The position numbers were made by a program, and so were the translations under genes. A stretch of 64,000 nucleotides of DNA from positions 142,539-206,538 of the forward strand of contig JH720318.1 of the NCBI GenBank assembly GCA_000231825.2, given 5' to 3'. Positions 47,720-60,446 of the stretch are shown piece after piece (the stretch's first letter is position 1; each line of letters starts with the position of its first letter). Under the pieces are notes generated by a model. The model made no database searches. It was not told the origin of the DNA and was given only the letters and a program-made list of their open reading frames with translations. The DNA is from Tetrahymena elliotti 4EA. Lineage: Eukaryota; Ciliophora; Oligohymenophorea; Hymenostomatida; Tetrahymenidae.

Positions 47720-50700
47720 ATGGCACACATAAATGAATATAATTTAACTATATTAAGCTCTAAAGGCGATGGATTGAACTCATTTTTAAATATTATATGT
47801 AAAGTTTCAAATTTTCAAATCACACAATTTACATTTTTACATCAAGTTAGCTCCTTTTTAATTATAATTTCGAGTATCATTTTATTTCTTTATACAAAAA
47901 GGTAAAGGTGATAACCATGATAAATTAGTAATATATGATAAAAAAGGCAATGGCTAAAACACATTTAAATTATATTTTAATCAATTAGAGTAAATTCTTT
48001 AAGTATTTTTGACAAATATATGAAAGCTATATTTAAATATTAATAACAGTATGATCTAACAATCAATAGGAATTATCTTGTTTTTTGATACAACAAGCAC
48101 AAAATCATATTAATAAGCAGTATAAAAGTAATTATTGAGCATATTAGTATCTAAATTAAAGATAATTTTTATACAATTTATAAATAATATAGATATAATT
48201 AAATAGCAGATTAGATAGATAAGTAAACATGTAATGTATTTTTAGTTGGAAACAAGATAGACTTATAGGATTAAAGATAAATTCAATACCAAGATGTAAA
48301 CACTCTAAATATTTATTTTTTGCTTCAATTTCATTAAATATAAAAAATAATTTTTTAGAAATTGCAACAATTTTTTTAAAAAGGCAAATTAATATGCGGT
48401 TGATAATAAATTATTTTGCATGGAAGTATCTAGTTTAAAAAAAGATGGAATTGAATACTTTCTTAACTTTTTAAAGACAAGAACAGCTTTGACTATAAAA
48501 AAAATTTAGAAAAAAGCAAGTTAGCAAAATATTTAAAATGGAGATGAAGGAATGAATAGTACTCCTAAAAATGAATCAGTTAGTTTAACAGAATTATAAC
48601 TGAAAGAATAGCATTCATCAAACAACAATAATCCAGTAATTTTAAGAGAAAGATCTAAAACTCCACCAAGCATTATAGAAGAAAATTTAAAAAAAAAATA
48701 AGAGTTTGAATAGAAATAAGTATAAGGATTTAAAAATTTGATATAAAATGTATTGCAACCTTCCTTAAAATCATAGACAAGTTCATAAATTAATGCTCAA
48801 AAGACATTTGAAAAAGAAGAATCTTTCAATAAATAATTAACTGATTAAAATAACGATTTAGCTGAAAGTTAAAAATCAAAAGTCATCTTGTAAGAAACAA
48901 ATGAACAAACGCCAAATAAAACTAAATAGCAAAAGAACTCTAAAGATATATTGGAAGAAAATGTACTAATTTATTCTTTTAATAATCCTAATTAAGAACT
49001 AGGTTTCCTTTCATTTAAAAAGGATTTAAATAATTAAAATGCACCAAACAAATAAAATTAGTTAGGAAATCCTTTGCAAAACAAATAGGAAAATGATCAT
49101 TTAAATGCTACTAATTCTATTTTCTAAGCCAATACTTCAGATTAAAACCAAAAAGATGAAATTAGCAATGTTCCTCTACCAAATTCGAAGCCTATTTAGA
49201 TAAATTAAAGTACAGTTTAAAAAAGCTAGATAGATAAAGAAGGTAAATAGATCCAGAGTGAAGTTGAATAATAAATTCAATAAGAAAAAAATAAATTAAT
49301 ATTAAATGAAGAAAATCAGAAAATAGGTGAAAACAATCAGAATAAAACTTAGGATAATGTTTTACTTAATTAATAAGAAATAAATTCTCAACAAAATAAT
49401 TCCGATTAAGTGAATTAATAGAAGGAGGAGTAAAATATTTAAAAGTCAGACTTAGAAACTTCCTAGAATATAAAATAGGATAATACTTAAAAGCAAAAGG
49501 AAGAAGCTTAATAAAAACCTTAAAGAAAATCAAATTTAAGCAAAATTGAAGAACTACAAAAAAATTTGAAGAGATTAAAAGAGCTAGAAAAGAGCAAGTA
49601 GAATAAATCTAGACTAGATTCAAGTTTATCATAAACTTCAAATACTTCTCTACCACTCATTGAATCTATTTCAAAAATATAAATTACATCTGTACCTCAA
49701 ACTTAAGTGGAAAGTTAAATGCCAACAAAAGATTCTAGCAATATGATAGAATCTAAAATAATAGCTCAGAATAACAAAAATCTACAAAATGAAGATTAAA
49801 GCAATTCAAGCTAGTTTCATAGTTCAGAAATTTAAAATAGTAATTTTTAGGATAATAACAATCAAACTAAAAATAGTTTACAAATGAAATAAAACACCTC
49901 TTAGGATATTAATTTATCTGTTAAATTAGCTTAAGAAATTAATGTTTAAGTTCAAAATGATTAAATGAATAATGATATTCAAAATGAGTAAATTTAATCG
50001 AACATTGATGAATAAGAAGAATTAGACAAATAGAATCGAATTTATTTTATTAAATAGTAATCATTTTAACCTAGCTGCAACAATATTCAATAAAATGAAT
50101 CTGAAAATTAAAATGTGAGAAAAGATTCACAGAGAGTTTAAGATTAATAAGGCTAGATAACTTTAAACCTTAATCAAGAATAGATACCAGGATAAAATGA
50201 AAATAACTTATAAGTTCCCAAACGTAAAGAATCAAATAATATAAATACTGATTCAACTGGAACTTTTGGAAATAAAAATTCTATATATTCTATAAACATA
50301 AATACAGCTTCAATAGATAATAGAAAGCAGTAGGCATAAAATATGATTTAATCTGAAGTAATTTAAGAATAAACTCCTATGTTTAATTATTAGAATATTT
50401 CAAATAACAATAGCTCAAAAGGTAGTAATGAATAATAATATCCCAGCTTGAATTAATAAAACCAACTTTTGTAAACAGATTCAAATAAATAGAATGGATA
50501 GAGAAACAACATGCTTGGTTCATTTGAGAGAAGGCTTGTTGATGAAAATGATAATTATAATCCAATGAAATATTAGAAATTGGCACCAGCTAGACAATCA
50601 TATGACAAAGATCCTAAAATTCCATCTCTCATGGTTTAAAGCTACCTAACAAACTATCATGGAGATGAAGAAAATGAAGCTGAAAGATATAGATCAAGTA

Positions 50701-52724
50701 AATCAGATCTAAGTAACCTGAAATCTGAAATTATTAGAAAGCCACTTCAGCTTGAATAAATCAACAATAACAATTATGATAAAAATAGTAGAAACAATAC
50801 TCAAAGACAACTCGAGGACCTAGATAATTAAATAAAATAAATTATATAAGGAGACAGTAATTAAGGCCCAACATAAAAAAACAACAATAATAATTATGAA
50901 GATGATGATAGTGAATTTTTTTCAGATATCAAATTTGTGGGAGATAAAATGCTTTAAACAAAAGAAAGAGTTCCAGTTGATCCTGATAAATTGTATTTAG
51001 ATAAAAAATAGGAAAACAATATTAGGTTTACTTAGAGTACTTTTAACTAAAATAGTGAACAGTAATTAAGTCAAAGGATTTAATAAAGTTAGACTCTACC
51101 TTACCAAGATAAAAATAAACAGTTTAGAAATTAAGATGAAGAAGATGAATCATTTAGTGATGTAAGAATGTAACTAACATAACTAAGTACTCCACCGAAT
51201 TATAGATTTCAAGAATCTAACTAAAATTATAAATCAAGTTCTAAATAAAATTAATAGGACTAAAGATAAAATTAAAATGGTTAAGCTACAAATTATTAGA
51301 ATGAAAACACTGACAATGAATTTTTAGTTTCTTAGACTTTAAGTTCTTACTAAAGAGAAAAAAATAAAGAATACTAAAATTATATGCCTCAACAAATTGA
51401 AGATTATGGTGAGGAAGATGATATTTAAAATGCTTAATCAGTTAAATTAAGAGATAAGAAAAGTGATATATTTACTCAATTAAATGTTTAAGATATTAAA
51501 AATCCTCTTATTGAGAGCTCTGATTAAGATCTAAATTAACAATAACAGTAAAAACAATCAACTGAATTTTACAATTCTAATAAAAATGATACAAACCAAC
51601 AAAAAAATTAAAATTCTAGTAGAAAGAATTAGTTAAATATATAAGAATAAAATCAATATAGCCCTGAAATATCAAATCAACAACAAACCCAAAAAAACTT
51701 TTAATCACCTCAAAATTAAAAGACCATAAAAAAAGTGCATTTGAAAATCGAATAAAAAAGTAAACCTTAAGAATAATCAAATACACCTCCTCAAGATCAA
51801 TTAAGAGGATATTTATAGTAGTATAATACATCAAATGATAGCCTAGGAGGATATTAATATTAGTAAGACTAAGATAATTCTATTCAATAGTATGAGAATA
51901 AAATGTATAATGAATTGAAAAGGACTCTTTAGGATTAGCAAACCAATAATTTTACAAATTTTAAAGTTACTCCAAAAGGTGTTGTTGCTGTAGAGACTTC
52001 TATTTAAAATAATTATTAATCTAAGGAAAAAAGAAAATAAAAACTAGCAAGTTTAAGTAACTTATCAGGAAAGCAATTAAAAAATTTTGATTCTCCATAA
52101 GTTTTTAAGATAGATTTATCAAAAAAAACTACTCCAAAGAGTGATTATTTTAGTTAATAAAAATTCTAATTTTATAGCCCTACAAGTAAGTTTAATTCTA
52201 GAGGCTTTAGTAGTGGAACTAAAGGAGGAATTAATACAAGTAACACAATTCTAAATAAAGACTTAGCTTCTTCTATTGAAAGCTAGGAAGGACCTGAGTA
52301 ATTTTTAACTAATAATAGTGCCAACGATGTGGAAATATTTTACACCTAAGATGAATTTTTTAACAACTATAACTCAGCCGATTAGAATAATAGACACAAT
52401 ATATACGATTAATATAAGCCTCATATCAGAGGATATAGAAGTCCAAGCTCATATCAAACAAAAAAAAATAAAGATCTGATGACACTTAATGTAGATTTCG
52501 ATGGTCAGGTACAAATTGATTACAATTTTGAATTTTTTAATTCATTTTTTTATTCTAAAAATAAAATTCAAAGCAAATTTTATATTTTATTTTGCTTCAA
52601 ACAATTTAAAAATTATGCTATTCTTCCTACTTCAAATAGAAGAAATTTTATTAATCAAATGACATCTATGTATTAGATGACGAAATCATTCTTTGAAGAA
52701 TAATCTTATCATCTTTATGATTGA
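47720..52724 (+). CDS. Degenerate Rab/Ras-like GTPase domain fused to a very long Gln/Asn-rich tail
   Basis: The start MAHINEYNLTILSSKGDG is at 47720. Introns at ~47797-47902 and ~47989-48050 join pieces of a small-GTPase fold. P-loop position: SSKGDGLNSFL, lacking the GKS/T of an active GTPase. Switch II region: VIYDKKGNGQ, in place of WDTAGQ. G4: VGNKIDLQD, well kept. G5 region: CMEVSSLKKDGIEYF. GIILFFDTTSTKSYQQAV matches the Rab strand and helix between G3 and G4. After ~190 residues the rest (about 1300 residues) is low-complexity Gln/Asn/Ser/Glu without domains, with a final exon ending MTKSFFEEQSYHLYD. There is no C-terminal Cys for prenylation. Likely a nucleotide-free or weakly binding scaffold; Rab-like origin is inferred from motif order. 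The tail has no recognisable partner motif. Confidence 0.7.
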
Positions 52725-53174
52725 CTAAAAGAAATAATCTTCTTTATTTTTAAATTCTATTCATTCTTCTATTTTAAATTTTTTGTTTTTCCTTCCAGCT
52801 TATTCTTAATCAAAAATTTAAAATTGTCAATTTCAGATTAAAGAAAAATTTTTAATTAAAAATTGTTTTCTTCTTCCAATAATCCATACAAAAGAAATAA
52901 AACAACCTTCCTTCATTTATTTGACTTAATCAATTCTCAATTAATTTCTTTTTTATTTGGCTTAATCATTTCTCATTTTTCTTTTCCGACCCCCACTAAT
53001 AATAAATATAGGCATGACTTATAAGAAAATACAAAAATAGCACAAAAACTGATAAAAACCATAGAACAAATTTAATATCATCTTTTTTTTTTCTTTTTGG
53101 CTTTTTAACAATTTTTTATTGAGTGTTGTTATTTTTTTATAAGTAAAAATTTATTAAATTAATAAAAATATTAG
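52725..53174. other. AT-rich spacer, may include an unrecognised first exon
   Basis: About 450 bp with a long pyrimidine tract near 53085-53100. The 5' end of the next gene is not clear and its first exon may lie here. Confidence 0.4.
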
Positions 53175-55371
53175 GATTTAGAAGTAAAAGTATATCTAGA
53201 TGATACAGCTTATACAATAGGAGAAAGGATATGTATGACTCTTTAAAAATCTATAACTAGGGAATAAATGAAGAATTTAGCTGCAATTATTTAAAAAAGA
53301 ATTAACGACTATACTTAATCTCTTTAGTAAATTGTTGAAGAAATTGAAGATAAAAGTAAATTTAGAAATACATTTTGAATATTTTTTCATATCTTATATC
53401 TTTGAAGAAAAAATTTTGGAAATCAAATAAAAACAATTGTCTTTCCTTAATTTTGATTTCTTATCTTATTATCTTAAAGCCAAAAATTTTATTTAGTAAA
53501 CTGAATTCTTTAACTTAAATAAAATAGAAATTAAAGAAAGAGACACCTTAGAAAGATATATTAGGGAAAGAAATTTAAGAGAAAATATTTTAAATCCTCT
53601 ACCTTAGAAGAAACAGGTTGGATTAAATGAAAATAAAAAAGAAGAAATAATAGGAAAATTGACAATAGAGCTCAACCCAAATACTAAAAAGCAAGCTATA
53701 ATTCGCATTAGGGAAAAAGATGACCCTTATGAACTAGCATTTTCCTTTATAAATACATACAATATTAAAAAGAATAAAATTAGTTTCTTAGTGGAGAAAA
53801 TAGCATAGATATAAAATGAATATAGAGTCTAATAGAGCTTGAAAGAATAGGCATAAAGATTTTCATCTTAAAATGCATATAACGATATCATTTATTAGCC
53901 TTTTAAAGAATCTTAAGGATACTATTCAGTAAGAAAATATTTAAATTCTTTTTTTTGAATCATTTTTTTCATTTTAAATAAAAAGGCGGGTTAATTATCT
54001 AATTTAAGTCCATAGAAAATATAAACTCCATAAAGCAAAACTAGTAACAGTCCAATCAATTTTAATTAGCAACAGATTTAAGAAAGAGGATAGATAGAAT
54101 TATTCAGAGTAAATCTAGACAAAGGGAATGGAGATTACATTAAAATAATAGTTAGAGAAGGTGACAATTTAAAGCAGTAATTAATTTGCATACTTTTTAC
54201 TAGAAAAATTTAAATTTTGATTCTTTACATAAACAATTACTATTTAAATTTTTTAAAAAAAGGCTTGCATATTAAGTAGCCACTGATAATTAGCTCAATA
54301 ATAATGCATATTAAAAAATACTCAAAACATTAGAGAGTGCATATAAGGTAACAAATTTTAAGCATTCTAACAAAATAGATGAATTCATTTGTTTTCAAAA
54401 GGGGAAAAATTAGAAATTCTAAATATCTGCTTCCAGCTTTATTAAAAAAAAATCAAAAAAATTGTTATAAATATTATCACTAAAGCTTTAATTAGAATTT
54501 TCTTCCATATAATAAATAATATTTTGTTCAAATATCTTTGAAGCAAATATCTACTTCTCCCCCTTTTATAACCTAAAAACAAAGATAAGAATAAAAATAA
54601 TTAAAAAATAAATGAGGTAATCATACTCTTTTTACATATTTTCTTTTTATAAATTAGAATTTCCTAGAAAATTAATGGTAAGCTATTTGAAAATGAGGTG
54701 AGTGAGACACAAAAAAGTAAGACTTAAAATTAACGTAGAGACAAAGAAGTTGAGACAATTGAAGGAACAAAATTAATGCTAAATGGAAAAGAAAAAGAAA
54801 AAATCATGAAACAACTTAATTTAAATAAATATTATACATCTAAATTTGGAATGGTAAATCAATAAAAAAAATTTATGTGTGTATTTTTTAATATTATGCA
54901 ATAAACACAAATACGTAATATAGGCTATACAGCATTTATATTTGAATTATACTTTTTTTTACGTAATTACATGCAATAAAGTCGCAACACCTTTATAAAT
55001 GTATATTACCCCTATTATATAGATTTACAATATTATGCTAATTAATATTTTACATAAAATCATATTGCAGCATCCTTTTTAACTCAAATTACTCAGAAAT
55101 TATAAATATTAAGAATCAAATTATTTTTTCTTTATTCATTTAAATTCTTAATCCATTTTTAAAATCTTTCACAAAATCCTCAAAAAATTTTTGATGTTTA
55201 AGTAAAATACTGAGATAAATTAAAGCAAATATATTAGCATCATATAAAACAAACAAATAAATAGATAATATATTTTACTTACAGATGTTGGAAAGGAACA
55301 AAAGGTACTCTTTTTTAGTAAGATTTGAAGAGGGTAGGTAAAATAAGAATCTATATTAAAAGAAAGAATGA
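53175..55371 (+). CDS. Protein with a repeated GD/DD-P-x-x-LA module, ends uncertain
   Basis: Exons from ~53175 encode helical segments (EQMKNLAAIIQKRIND) and then two copies of a similar ~35-residue unit. The first is IIRIREKDDPYELAFSFI then NTYNIKKNKISFLVEKI; the second is YIKIIVREGDNLKQLAYQV then ATDNQLNNNAYQKILKTL. Each has a beta strand ending in an acidic Gly/Asp-Asp turn, then Leu-Ala and a helix closing with Leu. Such units recur in ciliate and kinetoplastid flagellar proteins, in my recollection, but I cannot name the family. A further exon is EFYN-like/charged and ends KYYTSKFGM before GTAAATC (54854). A possible last exon (55285-55371, MLERNKRYSFLVRFEEG) would close the frame with TGA. 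Start and last exon are unsure; the middle is firm. Confidence 0.5.
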
Positions 55372-55807
55372 AGAATTTTTAATTAATTATGTGTAAAAAT
55401 CTTAAAGAAATAAGAAACTTATTTAATTATTGAATTGAATTGGATTCCTTTAAAAGCCTGATTTTTGTCTAATTCAATGCTTAGATCATCATAATCCTGA
55501 GAAACAACTAGATTCAAGGAAAAAAAAAATTGTTCAAAGAATTAATTGTTCACTCATAAACAAAAAAGCAAATTAAAGACAATTATTATCAAATATAAAA
55601 ATTAAAAATTATCTAAATCAAAAAAGAAAAATCACAAAAGGGACAAAAATACTATTATAACTGCCCTCCTAAAGAGTAATACTTCCTATAAAAGAATTTC
55701 ATTCCAAAGAAATTAACCATTTCTAATCAGTATTTTCTTGAAAATATTCACCCTCGCCATCTCAGATTTAAGTTATAAATTCTACATACTACATAAATAA
55801 AATAAAA
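55372..55807. other. AT-rich spacer
   Basis: About 435 bp upstream of the polyglutamine gene; no motif recognised. Confidence 0.4.
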
Positions 55808-56674
55808 ATGCTTCCTTCTAACCTTAAGAGTGCCTTTTCACTCTTCTAAATTCCTAAATTACTTTCTCAATAAGATTAACTTTTGCTTTTAGCTTAATAA
55901 ACCTAATAATAAATTGAATAGCAATAGCCCTAACAAATTAAACAGTAACAATAGCAACAAGCATAATAGCAAATCAAAATCTAACACTAAGTGCAACAAT
56001 AACAATAACAACAACAACAATAATTCTAAATTTAAAAATCTCCCGCAACTATCTCAGCTCCAATAATCTCTTAGCCCTAATAGCAAACTATCTAACATCC
56101 AAGCATTCAAGGATTAAACCCAATTTAAAATGTTTCTGCTGCATCTCAATAGCTTAACATTGATTTAGAAATCTTCAATTAGAATTTGTTTTATCAAGCT
56201 GTCTTTGCAGGCAAAGACTTAGAATCCCATTTGGATGCTGTCTTAAAGAAAAAATAAAAGCTTGAAAATTTAACTGATTATTTTGCTGGATTTTAATTCC
56301 CTAACTTCATAAAATTAATTGGCACAATTACCCTTTCTTCTTTACAAAGTAATTAAAAAATTTATATAAATACAAACAAGCAAACTAATTATTTGACTCT
56401 CTTTTATTAATTTTTTCTTTGATTCTATAAATTTTCCAAATTTTAATTTTGGTGACATCTCAAATCATAGTTTTTTTCTCTCCCTTGTTTAGTTAAAAAA
56501 TTAGCTTAATAAGATGGATTCTTCGCTTAACTATACCCATATAGAATAAAATTATGCTGCTAGAACCTTATATCATATCAATCCCCTTTAGCGAATTTAA
56601 ATTATTTGCATCCTTTTAATGAAGCAAAAATAGATTTTGGCAGATTTTATGGCTAAATAATACATAACAATTGA
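55808..56674 (+). CDS. Polyglutamine-rich protein, two exons, unknown function
   Basis: Exon 1 (55808-56348) opens MLPSNLKSAFSLFQIP, runs through a long Gln tract encoded by CAA/TAA/TAG, then a more ordered part (NIDLEIFNQNLFYQAVF, GKDLESHLDAVLKKK, LTDYFAGFQFPNF). Exon 2 (56493-56674) continues in the splice-consistent phase: IKKLAQQDGFFAQLYPYR, ending FGRFYGQIIHNN. Together 240 residues. The same exon-2 DNA has a longer, more protein-like frame in another phase (KMDSSLNYTHIEQNYAA... to TGA 56744), which the exon-1 phase does not reach. Either the splice model or the sequence has a 1-2 nt problem. No family recognised. Confidence 0.45.
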
Positions 56675-57008
56675 ACAAAAATGGGAACAAGATATTTTAA
56701 AAAAATCTAATTTTATCAAGAAGCAATAAAATCTGGAATAATGAATAAGCTACTTGAAATATGACTGTAAGATTTTTGTATGATATTACTAGATTTTAGT
56801 GGAATTAATTGGATACAATTATAATAAAAATGTTAATTAATTTTAAGTCAATGTGTGTTCAATACGCATTATTAAATTAAATAAAAGAAAAGATTTTTTG
56901 GATAGTCAAATAAATGAATGATCAATATTTAAATTTGATTTTAATTAGTGATCAAATGTAAGTCTAATTAAGTTATTAACAATTTTCTTTTATTATTCAA
57001 TAGGAACT

Positions 57009-58486
57009 ATGGAATAAGGTGATTTGACAATCATAAGTGAATTGATCGAAAACCCCATGAAAATTATCTTAAAGGAAAGTGTATGGAAACTTGTAACTCA
57101 AATCATCAACAAAAAGTCATTCCAATATGATGACAAGATTCAAGACAATTATTACAAAGAATTATCTCAAATGCTTATCTTCAAGTAAGAAGTTGCAGAA
57201 ATGATTTTCTCCTTCTTCGCTGACAAGTAAAATATGATTACACTTGGAAGTTTGAATAATTTCTACTAAATGCTTCAATCCTCTAGCAATAATACTGTTG
57301 AAGCTTAGGGAAATAGTAAAGCAGCTGAAGCATAAAGACGTGCTCAAAACCTTTAAAAGAGTAATGAAATTTATGGAAATTTATGCTTTTAACAATTTGG
57401 AGGCTAAATTTTCAAGATCAGTCGTCAAAGCTTCCATGATTAATTTGATGTCTGCATTAACTAACTTGTTTCTTACTTTGAAAAATAAAATACCATTGTT
57501 TGCTTCATTAAACGTTGTTCTAGATCTAAGTTGAACTTCCGTGAAGATGAGCTCCTTTAAAGCTATCTTAAATTAATGGGTGACTTCAAGCAAACTAATC
57601 TCAAAAATTTCTTAAATAATTTATGCAATGATATCTTTGAGTAAAATGAAGCCATTGAAAAGCACAGCTTCCATGCCAAAGTTAACTCCATTCACTCTAA
57701 CACTAATTCTAAAATTATTTTCACTCTCCTTGAAATTATTCGCATTGAATTAGATCTCGTTCATTAAGAAGAATTCATTCAATTCTTTGTTAAAAATGTT
57801 AACTTCAATCAAGAACTTTAAACTGGAGCCAACCAATCTAATAGCCAAGCTAATAGCAGCTCTAATGAATCCTCTAATTACTATCTCAAGACTATAGATA
57901 AACTCTTAAATAAATGTGTCTTCAATGGTGATGAAAAATGTGACTGCAAAAAATGTTAATGGTAAATTAAATATTTTTAAAAATTCATTTTAATTAAATC
58001 TATTAATGAATAGCATCAGAAGAAACAGAAACTCTGCCAAAGAATCATAAAAGAAGAAGAGAGAAGCACTTCAACAAATTGGTCCTCTCCTTGAAAAATA
58101 AGAATAGCTTGAAAAGAAGGTAATTGAATTGAATTTAAATTTAAATAAATAATAATTTTCTTTAATTAACTAAATAGATTTAAGAATTAGAATCTGAGAA
58201 TATGATTTTGAAGAAAATCATTACTTAAATATCTACTTCTTCTAATGCTCAAGAAATATTCTAACCTATTAGTAAGATTATCTCTTACCAACTTAAGGAA
58301 GAAGACGAACCTAGCAATCAAGATCTTAGTGAAGTTGAAGGTTCAAAACCATCAAAGAAGATATGCACAAGTAATTCCAAAGAAGGTTCTTCTTCCTCAT
58401 TAGAAATTTAAAATAATAGATCCCAATCTGGAACCATTTCTTTCCAAAATAAGTTATAAAATTTTAATGGTATTCAACAATAATGA
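57009..58486 (+). CDS. bZIP transcription factor
   Basis: Exons 57009-57961, 58014-58119 and 58178-58486 (1368 nt, phases agree) give 455 residues starting MEQGDLTIISELIENP. Residues ~1-320 are helical and mixed with a Ser/Asn-rich patch and carry a Cys cluster near the junction (KCDCKKCQC). Exon 2 encodes a basic region, IRRNRNSAKESQKKKREA, with the Asn-x2-Ala-x2-Ser-x3 pattern and arginines expected of bZIP DNA-contacting residues. It is followed directly by a leucine zipper (LLEKQEQLEKKIQELESEN, then MILKKI) spanning exons 2-3. The tail is Ser/Asn-rich. Expected role: nuclear, dimeric DNA binding; target unknown. The start is the first Met after a stretch of open A/T DNA; an acceptor-like AATAG just upstream means an earlier exon is possible. 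Confidence 0.75.
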
Positions 58487-59241
58487 AGAACAAAATAAAC
58501 TTGAAACTAATATGAAAAGTTTTACTACTTTTAAACAGACAAAGCAAAATAAAATTAAAATCAGATTTGAACTTTCTAAAAATACATTTTCTAAACTAAA
58601 TCTTTTTTACAAAGAATGACATATAATAAAAACAATAACAACAACTTGAATAAAAATAGCAATTATAATAATGTTTAAAATAAAAGTTTTTGGTTGAAAA
58701 TAAAGTATATAATGAACTTTAATATAAATAATAAATAATTTAATTAACTATATAATTATTAAAACAAACAACACTATTTAATATAACTAAGCTAGTTCAT
58801 ATTTATTTAAGATCTGTATCAATTTTCTCAACTATAATATAATTACTTTCTCCTCATCCATTTCTACTTCTTTCTTTATAATTTATTTGATTACATTTTT
58901 TAACTTCTAAATTGCATTTTTCGGAATGGTTATTTTGCATTCTTTTAAAGTTTTTTAAAATTTTCTGAAATTATTGTATATTTTAGGCTATTTTATTTTA
59001 ATCTTTTATTCCTTTTGAAAGTAAATAAGAAAAATAGTTAATATAAAAAAAAGGTAATAAATTAAAATAATATTGTCTAAATGACTATTTGATAGAATGA
59101 AGAATGAAAATTTTCAGTATCTAAATAAAAAAGATATTTAATTAAAATCATAGAAATTCATTTGTAATTATAATATTAGTATATATTTTTCTGTTTAAAA
59201 ATAAGATAACAAAAGTAATTTGATAGAATAAGTTAAGTTAA
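58487..59241. other. AT-rich spacer
   Basis: About 750 bp between the bZIP gene and U2A'. No coding or repeat signal. Confidence 0.5.
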
Positions 59242-60446
59242 ATGAGTAAAATTACTGCAGAATTAATTCAAAACTCTTCATAAACTATTAATCCATTAAA
59301 TGAAAGACAATTAGATTTGAAAGGTTGACATATTTTGCATTAATGATGTTTCAAAGTTTCATTTATTTTAAATATAATCATATCAATTTATTCTATTAAA
59401 AGCATTGATTATTATTTTTAAAATGCAAGCCAATATGTAAGCAAATGCTTAATTTTTATTTTTCTACACTAACAGGATTAAAAATATACGTTATCGAAAA
59501 CTTGGGTGCAACTTTGGTAAAAATTCTGATTGAATTAATCTACAGCTAAAAGAATATTTTATGTCATTAAAAAGGACTTCTTTGATTGCATAGATTTGAG
59601 TGATAATGAGATTAAAAAACTTGGAAACTTTTCTATCCTTTAAAGGTATTAATTTCTTCAAGATATTTACCTATTTAGCTTAGCTTTAATATAATTTCTA
59701 TTATTTCTGAATGAAACGATTTTATGTTTTTTATAAAATTGAAAAATTTATCATATTTTCAACAAGGAAATAAAGAAAAATAATAGGAAACTATATTAAT
59801 TGATATTTAAAATCCTAAAATAATTAGATTAAAGACATTGATTTTAAATAATAATAAAATTTCAAAAATCTCTAACATAGGTGATTCTCTACCTGCTTTG
59901 GAAAACTTATGCATGATGAATAATAGAATTATAGATTTAAAAGAAATTGATAATTTATACAACTGCAAAAATCTTAAAAGACTTGTTTTATACAATAATG
60001 TTGTAACTTAGGTAAATTAATTTATAATAAAAGAATCATATAAAAAATATTTTAAACCAGTTTGCTGATTAAATTTTTAATCAAAATTTTATATTTTAGG
60101 CTCCTGATTACAGACTTTATGTAATCTCTAGAATCCCAACCTTAAGATTCCTTGATTTCTAAAAAGTAACCTAAAAAGAAAGAGAATAAGCTAAAGCTAA
60201 GTTTGACTTTGATACTGAAAAACAAAAGATGGAGGAAGAAGAAGCCAAATTATTTAAAGATAAAAAAGAGAAAATTAGAGTAAAATTTTTAAAATGTGAT
60301 AAATTAAAATATTAAATTTATTTGAAAAGTAATTAATAGAAAATGCTCAAACAGCTGAAGAAATAAATAGAATTGAATTACTTTTAAAATCAGGTGAACT
60401 AAAAAGTGCTAAACTATTTGAAGAAACACTTTCTTAATTAAATTGA
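59242..60446 (+). CDS. SNRPA1: U2 small nuclear ribonucleoprotein A' (U2A')
   Basis: Six exons, 59242-59323, 59476-59516, 59575-59645, 59828-60011, 60100-60279 and 60330-60446, total 675 nt with consistent phases, giving 224 residues. It matches U2A' from end to end: KITAELIQNSSQTINP at the start, QLDLKGLKIYVIENLGATL, LSDNEIKKLGNF, LKTLILNNNKISKI, LPALENLCMMNN, DYRLYVISRIPTLRFLDFQK and the C-terminal helix EEINRIELLLKSGEL. These are leucine-rich repeats plus the LRR cap. Known role: binds U2B'' and U2 snRNA stem-loop IV in the spliceosomal U2 snRNP in the nucleus. The length is slightly shorter than the ~255-residue human protein because the C-terminal tail is reduced. The conserved motif lets the exon 3/4 junction be fixed (QR-LKTLIL), excising an intron that contains a misleading open stretch. 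Confidence 0.95.

Noticed and set aside
47720..47905. 61-residue membrane protein MAHINEYNL... with hydrophobic end
   Set aside because: The hydrophobic C-terminal part is intron sequence; splicing at the GTAAAG donor gives the Rab-like continuation with good motifs instead.
59650..59827. Additional U2A' exon encoding ETILIDIQNPKII
   Set aside because: Open under the ciliate code, but inclusion breaks codon phase and splits the conserved LRR motif; acceptor TTAG at 59824-59827 restores R-LKTLIL.
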